A stretch of 64,000 nucleotides of DNA from Histomonas meleagridis. Taxonomy: Eukaryota; Parabasalia; Tritrichomonadida; Dientamoebidae. Below the pieces are notes generated by a model, which saw nothing but the letters and a program-made list of their open reading frames with translations, made no database searches and was not told where the DNA came from. The translations under genes and the position numbers were made by a program. The stretch's first letter is position 1; each line of letters opens with the position of its first letter. Positions 20,735 to 30,702 of the stretch are shown here, in pieces. Location: positions 372,001 through 436,000 of the forward strand of contig WSYJ01000164.1 of NCBI GenBank assembly GCA_020186115.1. The letters are read 5' to 3'.

Positions 20735-21501
20735 TAATGTATAAACTTTTTTTGAATAATTTGATATTTTTAGATAATATTCGGAAATTAATCATAATAT
20801 TTTATACACAACTTATGATAGCATCTCAAAAAGGTCGTACAGAAATTGTCAAGTTTCTTCTTGAACAAGATGGAATTGCTGTTAATATTAGAGACATTTA
20901 TTTTCCTTGTTTCGAATTCAATATAATAATTTCAAATTTTTATGTAATATTTGGCAATTATTTTAATTATTTAAAACAGCTCTTTTTCATGCATCTGATT
21001 GTAATTCTAAGGATATAGTTATATTACTTCTAAAACGTAAAGAAATTAATGTTAATATTAAAGATATTTATATGCTCTGTATAATATTTATTCAAATAAT
21101 TTTCTATTTCAAAATAATATTTGGAAATTATTTATATTAATTTGGACAGCACTTATGATAGCATCTTTAAATGGTCACACAGAAATAGTCAAATTACTTC
21201 TTGAACAAGAAGGAATTGATGTTAATTCTAAAGATATTTATCTGTTTTGTAAATATTTTATTTTAATAATTTTATATTTCAAAATAATATTTGGAAATTT
21301 TTTACATAATTTAAAACTGCAATTAAAAAAGCATCTTTTCACCATCATAAAAATATTGTTAAATTACTACTTAATTATAAAAAATCAAACGATAAAAAAT
21401 CCCACAAATTTTTTTTTTACTTTTTTAACGTTTATTATAACGATTTAATAAATAACAAATTTTTGTTGAAGAAAAAAGTTACACATTTTACATCGATTTA
21501 A
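20735..21501 (+). repeat. Modular ankyrin array A: four ankyrin units separated by 81-nt spacers
   Basis: Ankyrin units of 89 nt at 20810-20898, 20980-21068 and 21150-21238, plus a terminal unit from 21320. They alternate with spacers at 20729-20809, 20899-20979, 21069-21149 and 21239-21319, every one exactly 81 nt. At spacer position 11 all four have GT (20739, 20909, 21079, 21249). Spacer ends read CAG in two cases, but CAC in the first and CTG in the last. Cutting from position 11 to the end leaves 99-nt, 33-residue repeats in phase. The terminal unit stays open to TAA at 21499-21501. The first exon end carries in-frame TAA TAA before its GT. Confidence 0.8.
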
Positions 21502-21930
21502 CGATCAAAAATGGTTTGATATTTATAAAAATTAAAATATTTGGAAAATTTCACAGACAAATCATATTTATCTTCCATTAATTCATTATAAATCAATGTA
21601 TTGATATAAATTTTGATTTTCTAACAATTTTGATGTGAAACCTTCTGCTTGCACCACATTATGAATTCTAATTTGATATTTACAATAACATATAAAAAAG
21701 TTAAATTTCTTCGTGTGATAAAATTTTTTAGAAATTTTGTACTAAAAATCACTAGATGCATAACCAAAATAACATTGTTTATAAGGTGATTTTTATATTT
21801 TGTGAAAATTTTTATTTATTTCTTGATGTAATTTTTATTTTATTCATTGTAAATATTAATTTGTATTATTTTTGTGTTTTTTATTAATAATAAATATTTT
21901 TTAAATAAAAATTACCAAATTAATTTACAT
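21502..21930. other. Intergenic region
   Basis: AT-rich spacer with no supported feature between the terminal ankyrin unit and the broken minus-strand fragment. Confidence 0.4.
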
Positions 21931-22470
21931 TTATTCTCTAAAAATTTCATGTTGCTTTTCCGTTCGCGACTTCGCAATAAAGAAGTCGATTACTGTTTGC
22001 CAGTCGTATTATATCAACAAATCCTTAAACATATCCGGCGATATAATTTCTCTCAAGTACGGAATATAAGTAGTGAACTTAATCAAATGGATATAGATCG
22101 CCATTTTCGCGGAATTAATTTTCGGCTTTTCATCCAACAACAAATGTCTAAACTGCAACAATTCGGAGAAACCCTCTTATGGATATTTGTCCATTGTAGT
22201 TACCACAAAACTAAACAATGCTAAATCACGACCATCTTTTGGCAAATATATCAATTCATTCACACATTTTATCACTCCATGAATTTTTTCACATAAAAAT
22301 ATGAGAACACAAGCAGTATACTCATAATCAAAAGATAATCGCGTAGGATGAAACCTAAGAATGTTATCGAAAAGCATTAATCTCAAAAGTGTATTCGGAA
22401 TTTTCTCAACATCATAATGATCAAATAAAGTTTTCCACCAGACAAATAATCGTTTCGCTTGGAAAGGCAT
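21931..22470 (-). pseudogene. Unrecognised gene fragment with two nonsense codons
   Basis: A 180-codon frame from an ATG at 22470 to a TAA at 21931, interrupted by two in-frame TAA codons (one right after TTMDKYP, one after MFKDLLI). Composition is normal for a protein on both sides of each stop: Trp, Cys, His and Tyr are well represented (KRLFVWWKTLFDHYDVEKIP, ELLQFRHLLLDEKPKI). It reads as an internal piece of a larger helical protein. I do not recognise the family. No frameshift is needed, which suggests fairly recent death or a stop-tolerant copy. Confidence 0.55.
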
Positions 22471-22850
22471 TGAAGCTGTATGATGTGCTCAGATATGTAT
22501 ATCTTGTAATAGCTTAGAACTTACAGCTTCTAATTATTAGCTTCTAATTTCCATTTTCGTGTGGAGTTCATAAAGATGATTGTGATATAGTTAAATAACA
22601 TATTATATATTTTACTATTCGGATATTTAACTTTTAATATCTTAACACCACTCAAAGGAATATCAAAAAATAACCAAAAAAATATCGACGCCCATAAAAA
22701 AGAATATGGCAGAATCTATGTCAGGAGACTCAATGCATATATAATGGCTGCAATTGCTCAAGATTTTGATATGCAATGTTTCGATGGCGGTATGTGGAAA
22801 CAATAGTTGATTGTGAAACGCCAAATTATAAAAATTTCAAACATTCAATC

Positions 22851-23649
22851 ATGACTATTTCAAATATGATTGAACTTGAAAGGCTTATATTTGGTTTAAC
22901 GGAAGAAAATTTTCTGGCAAAGGTTCAAGACACAGTGAAAGTATTCGATACAAATTTTCCCAATACATTTAATATTATTGCATGCATCAGCAAGAAATGG
23001 AAATTTATATCTAGCCAAGTATTTCCTTCAAAAAAATCAAATTCCAAAAAATATTTTGCCATTTGCTTCAGAATCAGCAAATATTGAACCTGTGAAATAT
23101 GTTTTAGATCAAAAAGGAATTGATGTTAATGCAAAAACCATTTATTTGAATAATTTAAAATATGTTTTCATAATTTAATATATGTTTTAACAATTTAAAA
23201 TATGTTTTAATAATTTGAAACAGCACTTCATATAGCAGTTAAAAATAATAATATAGAAATAATAAAATTACTTTTAGATAAAGGAATTGATGTTAATGCA
23301 AAATATATTCATTTGAATAATTTAAAATATGTTTTAATATTATTATACAGCAATTCAAATCTCACAACAAAAAGGTTATAACTTAATTGTAAATTTGCTT
23401 CTAGAAAAAAGTACATATAAAAATTCTAATTCAGAATCTTCTTCTCTGAATGTCACTTCTTGGCTTTCGATAAATCATGAAAGTAGTTTTACAGATGAAC
23501 AAAACCAACTCAAATTTCAAGTGTATAAAGAAGACAATAAAAAGGAAAATATCAAAACAAAAGTTATCATCAGCACGCAAACTTATAAAAATCATCAAAG
23601 TCACAAAATACATTGTGATATTTTACTTTTGAAGAAATATATTCATTGA
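22851..23649 (+). pseudogene. DUF3447-ankyrin gene with internal deletion (locus C)
   Basis: Starts like locus A (MIELERLIFGLTEEN, VKVFDTNFPNTFNII), then near 22975 changes frame and jumps to the part equivalent to the end of the locus A protein (SARNGNLYLAKYFLQ, DQKGIDVNAK). The central DUF3447 segment is therefore deleted. Two ankyrin-type spacers follow: 23143-23223 (81 nt, ends ACAG) and 23310-23350 (41 nt, ends ACAG). The last unit begins at 23351 and stays open for about 99 codons to TGA at 23647-23649, with a long non-ankyrin tail. Either a pseudogene or a spliced gene whose early part is damaged. Confidence 0.65.
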
Positions 23650-24003
23650 AGGACATGTAAAAATAATGTTGTAAAGCGACTTGTAAAAAATGTCAACCAA
23701 AATAGTACATGACAACATGGCTCTGGATAATTTTATTTTTTATAATATCAGCGATAATTGAAAAATATAATTTTTTGACTATTCATTATGTTTTTGAGAA
23801 CAAAAAAACTGTAAACTGGTTGTAAAAAATTAGCAGCATTTTTTGATCGGTTTTAATAGAATCACGTTCAAAAAGTGGAACCGATACTGCCGATTTTTTT
23901 CCACCAGTTTATTTTCGGTTTAAGTAAAAACACGATTAAATAGCTACCAAAAAGTGGATTAAATGAGGTGTTTATTGTTTCATGTCACCTGTGTTAATTC
24001 TTC
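23650..24003. other. Intergenic region
   Basis: Contains two AAAAAGTGG strings (about 23874 and 23951) and little else. No gene is supported. Confidence 0.35.
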
Positions 24004-24726
24004 TTATTCTTGTTGATTATCTTCTTGTGTCCAAAGCGAAACGTTATCACGAAGAAGTTGTAAGATCATTGTAGCTTCGGAATATGAATTATCTGAATTT
24101 TCATCAACAATTTGACTACATTCATTATATGTTTTTTGTGCGAGTTCAATAGCTGCTGACTTTTGCCCAAGTATTTCGTAAAGGAAAACAGAATAGTTGA
24201 GAATAAGACCAAGGGACGTTGGGCGACTTGGTGGAATTTCATTCTTTGAAATTTCCATAGCATTCTCATAGCATTCCTTGGCTTTGTTAGCAGGCTCGTC
24301 CTTTTCTGATTCGGGTTTTGCTTCACAAATATAACGGTAATAATCTGCTTTGAGTTTTTCAAAGAATACACGTGACTCTGGGGTCTTTGCAGCTGGAAGA
24401 AGCTTTTGATCAACAAGAGTTATAAGTTCATTGCAATACTTTTCGAGTTCTTCGAGAATTGTCTTTTTATAAGCTTGAAGCTGTTCAACACGTGCTGAGT
24501 TTCCTCGACTTTCTTCATGGTCAACAATGGCATTAATCATACGGAGGCCATCACGACGGGATCCAACAACATTCTTATAGGCAATAGAAAGAAGATTGCG
24601 TTCATCATTATTTAATTCTGGATTAAGCTCAATTGCTTTTTTCATTGCGTCAACCATCTCTTGATGGCGTTCTGTTTGGTCATATAGTTGAGCCATAAAA
24701 AGGAAAGAGTCTCGATCTGATGACAT
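24004..24726 (-). CDS. 14-3-3 protein
   Basis: Dimeric phosphoserine/threonine-binding adaptor that controls many signalling clients. Seen: N-terminal dimer helices (FLFMAQLYDQTERHQEMVDAM), the signature RNLLSIAYKNVVGSRRDGLR with the ligand-contacting Lys and Arg, DYYRYICEA with the phosphate-binding Arg-Tyr pair, and the C-terminal signature around SYSEATMILQLLRDNVSLWT. At 240 residues with an acidic tail it is full length. Clear ATG. Divergent from the Rictor-like gene with about 400 bp between them. Confidence 0.97.
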   Translation of the reverse strand: MSSDRDSFLFMAQLYDQTERHQEMVDAMKKAIELNPELNNDERNLLSIAYKNVVGSRRDGLRMINAIVDHEESRGNSARVEQLQAYKKTILEELEKYCNELITLVDQKLLPAAKTPESRVFFEKLKADYYRYICEAKPESEKDEPANKAKECYENAMEISKNEIPPSRPTSLGLILNYSVFLYEILGQKSAAIELAQKTYNECSQIVDENSDNSYSEATMILQLLRDNVSLWTQEDNQQE

Positions 24727-25134
24727 TAAGATGTGAAATAGGTTACTTTTTGAATTAATTCTACAATTGTGGGGAATCTTTGAGAGAAAAATTTACGGTT
24801 AACATTGAAATCGATTAATTGAAAGGATTTAATGAATTTCCAGAAGTTTTCTGAAAACTAATCAAAAAAAGCCAAACACTCAGGCCATAATCAAAGTTGT
24901 ATATTACGTTCCTCTCAGCTTGGTTACACATGCTTGTTAAAACAGTAATGAAAAATCTTGAAAACAAAATTGAATAAATTATGATTTAAAAAATTTGAAA
25001 AACCTAGAAGTTATCACATTTGTATAACACATATATGTGGGGATATTTATCATTAATTTAATTAAATTAGTTATTTTCCTAAACACACAAAAAAAACTAA
25101 AATTTGATTGGGGTGCCCTTAAGTTAAGCTGCTG
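24727..25134. other. Divergent promoter region of 14-3-3 and Rictor-like genes
   Basis: AT-rich. It contains the GGGGTGCCCTTAAG motif (25110-25123) immediately before the Rictor-like ATG. No other feature is seen. Confidence 0.45.
25110..25123 (+). promoter_or_regulatory. Candidate GGGTGCCCTTAAG promoter motif of the Rictor-like gene
   Basis: Ends 11 bases before the ATG at 25135. It shares GGGTGCCCTTAAG exactly with the motif upstream of the ribosomal P1 gene. Its closeness to the start suggests a core-promoter element, since trichomonad 5' UTRs are very short. Inferred. Confidence 0.45.
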
Positions 25135-27999
25135 ATGTCTGCAAAAGAATTTGAAGCTGCTCTTTTTGAACTGGTTTATAGTAAGTATAATACTGCAGAC
25201 CTTCTTACTACTTTAATTTCACTTGAACAAGATGTTGACAATTTGATTTTTTCTCAGCTTGATTTAGATACAATTTCATCATATTTACATAAAATTTACA
25301 CAGTTCAAGATACAGGAATTAGATCATGCATCCTCAGAATATGTAGTAATATCGAACTTTTTTCTCCAGAAACAATTACAAAAAAGTATCATTTTGATTA
25401 TTTGATTGCACAATCGTTAGATCAAAGAACACAAATCCAAAAAATAGATGATGAAAAATATAGTTCATTTAGGTACATTTCATTACTCCTTCGATATCGC
25501 AAAGAGTTACCAACATCTATTCTCAGAGGTCTTGTTTCATTATATCAAAAACAAGGGAACACGTTTAAGTCTCTTATTGTTGGATATCTTGGCGAAGCTA
25601 TCTTAATTTGTGATAATATAAAAGAAATACCAGAAATTTTTCAAATACTTGTTAGTTACCTCTCTGAATATGGTTGCCAACATATGTCATCCTTGATTGC
25701 ATATGGTATTGAGAAGCAACTTCCCATCATCAAAGATAATTGTTTTCTTCTACCACTTTTATCACCAATTTCTCAGCTCAAACCATCAGATAAACTTGAG
25801 TCATCATGTAAAGCACTTTCTTACTTACTTAGGACATGGCCAGGACTATTATCTTTTGGATTACAAAATGATGCAATTCATGATTTAGTAATGTGTATCC
25901 CACATGAAACAGATGCTGTCATCAAAATATTTCGAGACCTTCTTAAGATTGGAGGGAACACAACAAGTATCACCGACGGTTTTAGCGGTTTATGTCTATC
26001 GGCACTTATTCGTCTTGGATTTATAGAGAAACTCAATCAAATTGCATCAACAAAAACAACAGCAGCCTCATTCTTAAATGAGCTCCTTCCATGTACAAGT
26101 CATTCTGGAGTTTTTGGCGTTGACCTTGCTCCTCATTCATTTAATACAACAATATCATCAACAAATGTTCCAAATTCACTTTTATTTGACCTTTCACAAG
26201 CACTTGGGTCATCACATCAGCTTACAACTGTTGTTGGTTTTACTTTACCATCAGATACAAAATTATGGGATTGGTCACAAATCCTTGTTCTTTTAACTGT
26301 TGTTTTACCTCATAATGATGCCGAAGCTCAATCAGCCTCGGCTAAGCAGCTTTATTCTCGACTTTTCCAATTTTTCAGCGGAACATTTTTATCTACATCA
26401 CCTGGGAAATGCGCTACTATGATTGAACCCCTATTTGCTCTTATTAAGCTCTTGATGCAAAAAGGATGGGGCGTTCCAATAATTGAATCTAATACTTCCT
26501 TCAAACAAGCAATGCTTCAAACTCTTACTTCTTTACAAGGCAATAATCCAATTGATAATTCTTCTCCTCAATGGGCTCTTTTATGTTGTGTTACATCTCT
26601 TTTGTCAGATGGCAATGGAATCTCAATACTTTCTCGTTGGGGTTTTCATCAAGTTCTTCAAAGCCTTGGTTCCAAATGCACTAATATATCACTATGTAAG
26701 ACAGTATTAGGTCTTCTAAAACTTTATCCCGAAGCTGATCTAGCAATTCCTGTCTTTTGGACTTTTCTTTCATCTCCCAGCAATGAAATCCACAAAATAG
26801 CTATCGAAGAGCTCAGGCGCAAAAGACAAACGACGCCAAATTTCCTATTAAGCGGCTTCAGAGGCCTTTTAATGCCTCACATCAAAGAATTAACGGTCAA
26901 CAATGCTCTTGACAAACTTCCATTAGCCATTAATCTTTTAGGAGAGATCATTACAACTGATGATCAAGCATTATTAACTATAGCAACAGACAAACAAATG
27001 CATGATGTATTACGTCAGCACTCACACATTATGTATTCATTACTTCTCTCAAAGAAAGTAGCGTTTTCGATTTATCCAATTGACGATGAAATTCATTGGT
27101 GGATGGAAACTGGGAACGTTAAGTACTTAGAGGTTTACGATAGAGCAGTTGAATGCACTTTTGAGGGTAACCTCTCCGTATCGTTCACGCATCAACCATC
27201 TATTATCGACGTTAACGGCTGCACTAAAGCACCGCCTCATATCTTTGGACAAGTCTCTCAAACATCTACAGGAATCGAAAAACTAACTCCGAAAATCCCA
27301 ATCCTATTGGAAAGAATTAAAAGCAAATCATTAAAACAACAAAGAGCAGCATTTTTTGCACTTGGACATTTTGCATCTGTACCAGAAACAATAGAAATTG
27401 TAAAAGAAAATGATATCGCCGAGAAATTGTTCGAATCTGCATTAAGTTCTCCTTCTTATGTCTTGAAGGGAACACTTATTGCATCTCTTTCTTTATTTGC
27501 TCAATCTACATATTTATCATCAGTTTTACAGAAACATAATTGGGAACTTTTCAAGTTTGGACAACACCAATGTGTTATCCCATGCGATCCATTCCATTCA
27601 TTTGAGCCACCAGCAAAACTAACTCTTAATCTTACTCCTTTTGAAGATATTAAAGGTTATAATGATATAACAACTCTTCTAAAACAGATGGCGAACTCAC
27701 TTCTCTCCAAGAATGCACGAACAAAACTAACTGAGATATATCGAACAAGAGGGAAAGAGCTAGAGAAGAACGATTTGGCATTGTATGCCCATTCGTTAAT
27801 GAGTTCCTTTAATTTTGCGCCAGAATCTCGAGAGTTCATTAGTTATTTGTTCAAACAAACACCATTAATGCCGATGATGAAGAAAGAATATGATAAACAA
27901 TTAATAGATCAAGTACGAGCAAAGATAAACGAGCTCCTTAGTGGAAAGTCTGTTCGGTCGTTTTCAGAAATACGGACTTTGAATAATAAACAGAAATAA
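25135..27999 (+). CDS. Rictor/Tsc11-like TORC2 subunit
   Basis: A 954-residue alpha-solenoid. The diagnostic part is residues about 640-810: EIHWWMETGNVKYLEVYDRAV, PPHIFGQVSQTSTGIEKL, then QQRAAFFALGHFASVPETI, SPSYVLKGTLIASLSLFAQST and a closing HNWE. This order and spacing matches the conserved Rictor block that in animals and fungi reads as an ALWALGHIGSS / GTCFYVLGLIS pair ending in GWE. Rictor is the defining subunit of TOR complex 2. The protein is shorter than animal Rictor. No other TORC2 subunit lies in the window. Clear ATG at 25135. Confidence 0.75.
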   Translation: MSAKEFEAALFELVYSKYNTADLLTTLISLEQDVDNLIFSQLDLDTISSYLHKIYTVQDTGIRSCILRICSNIELFSPETITKKYHFDYLIAQSLDQRTQIQKIDDEKYSSFRYISLLLRYRKELPTSILRGLVSLYQKQGNTFKSLIVGYLGEAILICDNIKEIPEIFQILVSYLSEYGCQHMSSLIAYGIEKQLPIIKDNCFLLPLLSPISQLKPSDKLESSCKALSYLLRTWPGLLSFGLQNDAIHDLVMCIPHETDAVIKIFRDLLKIGGNTTSITDGFSGLCLSALIRLGFIEKLNQIASTKTTAASFLNELLPCTSHSGVFGVDLAPHSFNTTISSTNVPNSLLFDLSQALGSSHQLTTVVGFTLPSDTKLWDWSQILVLLTVVLPHNDAEAQSASAKQLYSRLFQFFSGTFLSTSPGKCATMIEPLFALIKLLMQKGWGVPIIESNTSFKQAMLQTLTSLQGNNPIDNSSPQWALLCCVTSLLSDGNGISILSRWGFHQVLQSLGSKCTNISLCKTVLGLLKLYPEADLAIPVFWTFLSSPSNEIHKIAIEELRRKRQTTPNFLLSGFRGLLMPHIKELTVNNALDKLPLAINLLGEIITTDDQALLTIATDKQMHDVLRQHSHIMYSLLLSKKVAFSIYPIDDEIHWWMETGNVKYLEVYDRAVECTFEGNLSVSFTHQPSIIDVNGCTKAPPHIFGQVSQTSTGIEKLTPKIPILLERIKSKSLKQQRAAFFALGHFASVPETIEIVKENDIAEKLFESALSSPSYVLKGTLIASLSLFAQSTYLSSVLQKHNWELFKFGQHQCVIPCDPFHSFEPPAKLTLNLTPFEDIKGYNDITTLLKQMANSLLSKNARTKLTEIYRTRGKELEKNDLALYAHSLMSSFNFAPESREFISYLFKQTPLMPMMKKEYDKQLIDQVRAKINELLSGKSVRSFSEIRTLNNKQK

Positions 28000-28114
28000 C
28001 TATGTGTAAAAAAAAACGAAAGATGTGATGGGACATTATCAACAAGTTAGTGCCACTTTTTATATTTGAAAAGTAATAAACGTTCTGCGTCACTTTTTTA
28101 TTTGGCCACTTTAA

Positions 28115-29704
28115 ATGAAAACAGCAGGCGTGAAGCTTTTAGATTCACAAGCTGATGAAGAACGTGGTGAAATTGCACGTATGTCAGCTTTCGTAGGTGC
28201 TATGGCAATTTCAGATCTCGTAAAAACAACTTTGGGTCCAAAGGGTATGGATAAAATCCTTCAATCTCTTTCTCATCAAGAAGCAATTAACGTCACAAAT
28301 GATGGTGCTACAATTCTGAAATCAATCGTCGTGGATAACCCTGCAGCTCATTTAATCGTTGAACTTTCTCAAGCTCAAGATAAGGAAGTTGGTGATGGTA
28401 CTACATCAGTAGCTGTTTTAGCTGGTCAACTTCTTCATGAAGCTGAAGGTCTTGTTGACAAAGGTATTCATCCACAAACTATTATCCAAGGTTGGAGAGC
28501 AGCTGCTAAGGTTGCTGTTGAAGCTTTAGAAAAGTCTGCTAAGACAAATGAAGCAGATCCAGCCAAATTCAGAGAAGATCTTCTTAAAGTTGCAGCTACC
28601 ACACTTAACTCCAAAGTTTTAGCCATGGAACGTGATCAATTTGCTGAAATAGCAGTCAGAGCAGTTGAACGTCTTCGTGATCCATCACGTCTTGATGCCA
28701 TTTCCATTGTTAAAATCCAAGGTGGAGCACTTCGTGAGAGCCAACTTGTTGATGGCCTTATTCTTAAGTGCAAGTTTGGTGTTGGACAACCACACAAAGT
28801 CGAGAATGCCAACATTCTCATTGCAAATACATCCATGGATGCCGATAAGATCAAAATCCAAGGAGCCAAGATTGAAACCGACTCACCAGATCAACTCGCC
28901 AAGATCGAGACCGCCGAACGTAAGAAGATGATTGACAAATGCGAGAAGATTGCAGCGCATCATCCGAATGTTTTTGTCAACCGCCAACTGATATACAACC
29001 TCCCCGAGGAATACTTCACCTCTCATGGCATCAACTCTGTTGAGCAAGCAGATTTTGCCGGTGTTGAGCGTCTTGCCTTAGTTACTGGCGGAGACATTGT
29101 CTCAACGTTTGACACGCCGGAAAGTGTCAAACTCGGACATTGCGATTGCGTTGAGACGATTATGATCGGCGAGGATAAACTATTGAAATTCTCCGGTTGT
29201 AAGGAACCAGCCACGTGCACCATTGTGCTTCGAGGTGCCACTGTTCAAATGCTTGATGAAGCAGACCGTTCTATTCATGATGCGTTATGTGTTATTGCAT
29301 CCATGATGAGTGAAAAGAGGACTGTCTTAGGCGCAGGTTGTAGCGAAGTATTAATGGCTGATGCTGTGGAAACAGAAGCAAAGAAGACGCCAGGAAAAGT
29401 ATCACTTGCTATGGACGCATTCGCAAGAGCATTAAGACAGATCCCAATGATACTTGCACAAAACGCTGGTTTGGACGCGCCGGAAGTTGTTGCAAACATT
29501 AGAGCTGCTCACGCACAAGGCAAGACAACGTATGGATTGGACATTAACGGAAGAGGCGTAGCAGACGTCGAAAAGTTGGGAATTACAGAAAGCTTTAAGG
29601 TCAAGAGACAGATAGTCATATCTGCAACTGAAGCAGCAGAGCAGATATTGAGAGTGGATGAAATTGTCAAGTGCAAACCTGCACCTAAGCAAAAGGGACG
29701 TTAA
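28115..29704 (+). CDS. CCT2: Chaperonin CCT subunit beta
   Basis: Subunit of the cytosolic TRiC/CCT chaperonin that folds actin and tubulin. Seen: TLGPKGMDKIL, NDGATIL, QDKEVGDGTTSVAVLAGQLL (ATP-binding and catalytic region), the apical domain, and the C-terminal equatorial NAGLDAPEVVANIRAAH segment. The N-terminal LLDSQADEERGEIARMSAFVGA identifies it as the beta subunit. At 529 residues it is complete. Codon use is more GC-rich at third positions than in the neighbouring solenoid genes, consistent with high expression. Stop TAA within TAAA. A GCCACTTT string lies just before the ATG. Confidence 0.95.
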   Translation: MKTAGVKLLDSQADEERGEIARMSAFVGAMAISDLVKTTLGPKGMDKILQSLSHQEAINVTNDGATILKSIVVDNPAAHLIVELSQAQDKEVGDGTTSVAVLAGQLLHEAEGLVDKGIHPQTIIQGWRAAAKVAVEALEKSAKTNEADPAKFREDLLKVAATTLNSKVLAMERDQFAEIAVRAVERLRDPSRLDAISIVKIQGGALRESQLVDGLILKCKFGVGQPHKVENANILIANTSMDADKIKIQGAKIETDSPDQLAKIETAERKKMIDKCEKIAAHHPNVFVNRQLIYNLPEEYFTSHGINSVEQADFAGVERLALVTGGDIVSTFDTPESVKLGHCDCVETIMIGEDKLLKFSGCKEPATCTIVLRGATVQMLDEADRSIHDALCVIASMMSEKRTVLGAGCSEVLMADAVETEAKKTPGKVSLAMDAFARALRQIPMILAQNAGLDAPEVVANIRAAHAQGKTTYGLDINGRGVADVEKLGITESFKVKRQIVISATEAAEQILRVDEIVKCKPAPKQKGR

Positions 29705-30129
29705 ACATTGAAATTTTGATTTTATTTTTCGAAGCGCATTTCGTTGTTTGAACTTTGTGCTGTTCTTAAGAACTTCCAACAATTTTTTTGTTTTGATGTG
29801 TTCCAACAGAAGAAGAGTTCAATTTGGATAAAAATGTTTATTTATATATTGAAGGTGAGGGCCTAAGGGAGGAAATCTTTGTTGATGTAATATGACACGG
29901 AATTGGTGCTGTAATAATCCAAAATGAAGAGGAGAAAACAAATTTTATAAAAATTTGACGGTTATTGTAACGATACAGTTAATTGAATGAAAATAAATGC
30001 AACTGGTCAATATTGAATGGAAAAAAGTTTTATGCAACTCAATTTTTAATGCACCTCACAAAACCCAAACAGCTTTGATTGAAATTAAATGGTCATTATA
30101 AAAAGCTGATTGCAACTTTGGGTCAAAAA
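29705..30129. other. Intergenic region
   Basis: AT-rich spacer between CCT2 and the Myb gene. Nothing is supported in it. Confidence 0.4.
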
Positions 30130-30702
30130 ATGGAATATTCTGAGATTCAACAACATGTTTTATATAATGAATCACCTTTCAAGAAAAAGAGGAAAACATT
30201 CTCAGCTGAAGAGGATCAGAAACTAATGAAACTCGTTCAAAAATATGGAATAAAGGATTGGGAATTTATTTCATCTAAAATTAAAACTAGAAGTTCCAGA
30301 CAATGTAGAGAAAGATGGAAATTCTATTTATCGCCAAATGTAAACCGTTCCCCGTGGACAGTTGAAGAAGATCATATATTATTTATAAAATATAATATAT
30401 TAGGTCCAAGATGGTCTGTCATTTGCAAGTGTTTTAATAACAGATCCATTAATAATGTCAAAAATAGATGGAATTCAATTATTCGGAAGATAAAAACATT
30501 GAATCTGGATGTGAAATCAGAAGAAGACTTTTTTTATTGTGGAAGGTTAATAACCAAGAATTCGCCTAATACTCCAAAAAATATTGATGAAACTAATAAT
30601 ATTTTGACAGATGAGCAAAAGGAAAATGATCCCCAATTTGATCCTTTGTGCTTTTACCAAATTCATAATTTATTGAACCAGCTTTCGGAATCAGCTTTAT
30701 AG
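30130..30702 (+). CDS. R2R3-type Myb DNA-binding protein
   Basis: About 190 residues. Two Myb repeats are visible: KTFSAEEDQKLMKLVQKYG...WEFISSKI...RQCRERWKFYL (residues about 22-70) and SPWTVEEDHILFIKYNILGPRWSVICKCFNNRSINNVKNRWNSI (about 75-122). A short acidic tail follows. Small Myb proteins of this kind include the initiator-linked and iron-responsive regulators of Trichomonas, so a transcription-factor role is likely; targets are unknown. The ATG at 30130 is preferred over an upstream in-frame TTG. Confidence 0.9.
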   Translation: MEYSEIQQHVLYNESPFKKKRKTFSAEEDQKLMKLVQKYGIKDWEFISSKIKTRSSRQCRERWKFYLSPNVNRSPWTVEEDHILFIKYNILGPRWSVICKCFNNRSINNVKNRWNSIIRKIKTLNLDVKSEEDFFYCGRLITKNSPNTPKNIDETNNILTDEQKENDPQFDPLCFYQIHNLLNQLSESAL

